In this document: one piece after another, positions 63,708-64,000 of the stretch
How positions within the stretch are numbered: the first letter of the stretch is position 1
Layout: each line of letters opens with the position of its first letter
Virus record (IMG/VR): IMGVR_UViG_3300046804_004738
Span: 42,263 to 106,262 of that record
Length of the DNA stretch: 64,000 nucleotides
Reading direction: 5' to 3' (one strand)
DNA from: a virus
Made by a program: the position numbers and the translations under genes
The notes under the pieces: generated by a model
What the model saw: the letters and a program-made list of their open reading frames with translations, nothing else
What the model was told of the DNA's origin: nothing
The model's database searches: none

Positions 63708-64000
63708 TTACGCTAGTCTTTCCAACTGATTTTGAATGTTAATTTCATGTTTTATATTAAAATCATTTAACCTATTAGTTTCTACTGTATTGGGCCAATA
63801 ATTTAATATGTGAGTATTCTCTACCAAAACTAATATAACATCGTTTCCCATTTTATCGGATGCAGCTACCATTTGAAAATTTTTTACATCAATCATGTAT
63901 AAAGTATAACACATTCCCAATGCTTTAGCAACATTACAATATAAATTTTCTACCAAAAGTTCCCAAGGATCTGGCCAATTATGTGTGTCTTTAATGTGCA
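63708..64000 (-). CDS. Partial phage protein of unknown function (5' end off the window)
   Basis: 97 residues visible, frame open to the right edge: THNWPDPWELLVENLYCNVA, KALGMCYTLYMIDVKNFQMV, SDKMGNDVILVLVENTHILN. A short protein with a WPxPWELxxxxxYC start; not recognised. Upstream of nrdA, separated by a 123-base AT-rich gap that probably holds the nrd promoter. Confidence 0.6.
   Translation of the reverse strand, partial: HIKDTHNWPDPWELLVENLYCNVAKALGMCYTLYMIDVKNFQMVAASDKMGNDVILVLVENTHILNYWPNTVETNRLNDFNIKHEINIQNQLERLA

Noticed and set aside
1-64000. Prophage attachment site, integrase or insertion sequence
   Set aside because: No integrase, transposase or flanking direct repeats seen; a lytic phage genome fits better.

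Overview
This window is a stretch of a large tailed-phage genome of the T4-like (Straboviridae/Kyanoviridae-like) myovirus type, AT-rich, from what looks like an aquatic Gram-negative host. The evidence is the phage tail-fibre, collar and PAAR spike genes, class I ribonucleotide reductase with a glutaredoxin, T4-type late promoter motifs (ATAAATAC/TATAAATA), candidate capsid-targeting sequences with gp21-type cleavage sites, and many tiny tightly overlapping genes. No integrase, transposon, rRNA, CRISPR array or replication origin was seen.

Layout: 1-16,020 (+) holds virion genes: two putative internal capsid proteins, one with a transglycosylase-like domain, two very large tail-fibre-like proteins and a LamG-like protein. 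Interleaved with them are host-like genes: translation factor IF-1, Fe/Mn superoxide dismutase, a glycosyltransferase and an A-type Fe-S carrier. 16,049-26,118 (-) is an early region of small genes driven by strikingly similar sigma70 promoters (TTGACA, 17 bp, TATAAT-like). It includes an entericidin-like lipoprotein, a PBP-like S11 peptidase, a GIY-YIG protein, an HExxH peptidase and a phosphoesterase. 26,136-38,797 (-) is a tRNA archipelago: I read 27 canonical tRNA genes covering all 20 amino acids, all with encoded CCA, plus one deviant tRNA-like sequence. Dispersed among them are parvulin, RNA polymerase omega, full-length DnaK, a TPR glycosyltransferase, a QueC-like protein, a methyltransferase, a radical SAM protein and a 23-residue PqqA.

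38,837-41,548 (-) carries an HNH protein, a peroxiredoxin homologue lacking its peroxidatic Cys, an SGNH hydrolase and a rubrerythrin. 41,643-54,082 is a modification island: a glycosyltransferase-like gene, five tandem or near-tandem radical SAM genes, a methyltransferase, a 2OG oxygenase, a second QueC-like ATPase, three fatty-acid desaturases, a GNAT-like protein and two aspartyl-hydroxylase-like proteins. 54,062-64,000 (-) has IscU, a SleB-type hydrolase, a structural protein plus PAAR tip, glutaredoxin, and an nrdB-aceA-nrdA operon in which a full isocitrate lyase lies between the two RNR genes.

Taken together, the genes suggest a phage that supplies its own pieces of translation initiation (IF-1, an initiator-like tRNA, a full tRNA set), transcription (omega), folding (DnaK, parvulin), Fe-S delivery (IscU, A-type carrier), oxidative defence, and central or cofactor metabolism (isocitrate lyase, PqqA). 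The radical SAM/desaturase/oxygenase island is the best candidate for an undescribed system; its product cannot be read from sequence alone. PqqA would be useful only in a host with PqqBCDE and PQQ enzymes (for example a methylotroph), which is a weak hint to the host.
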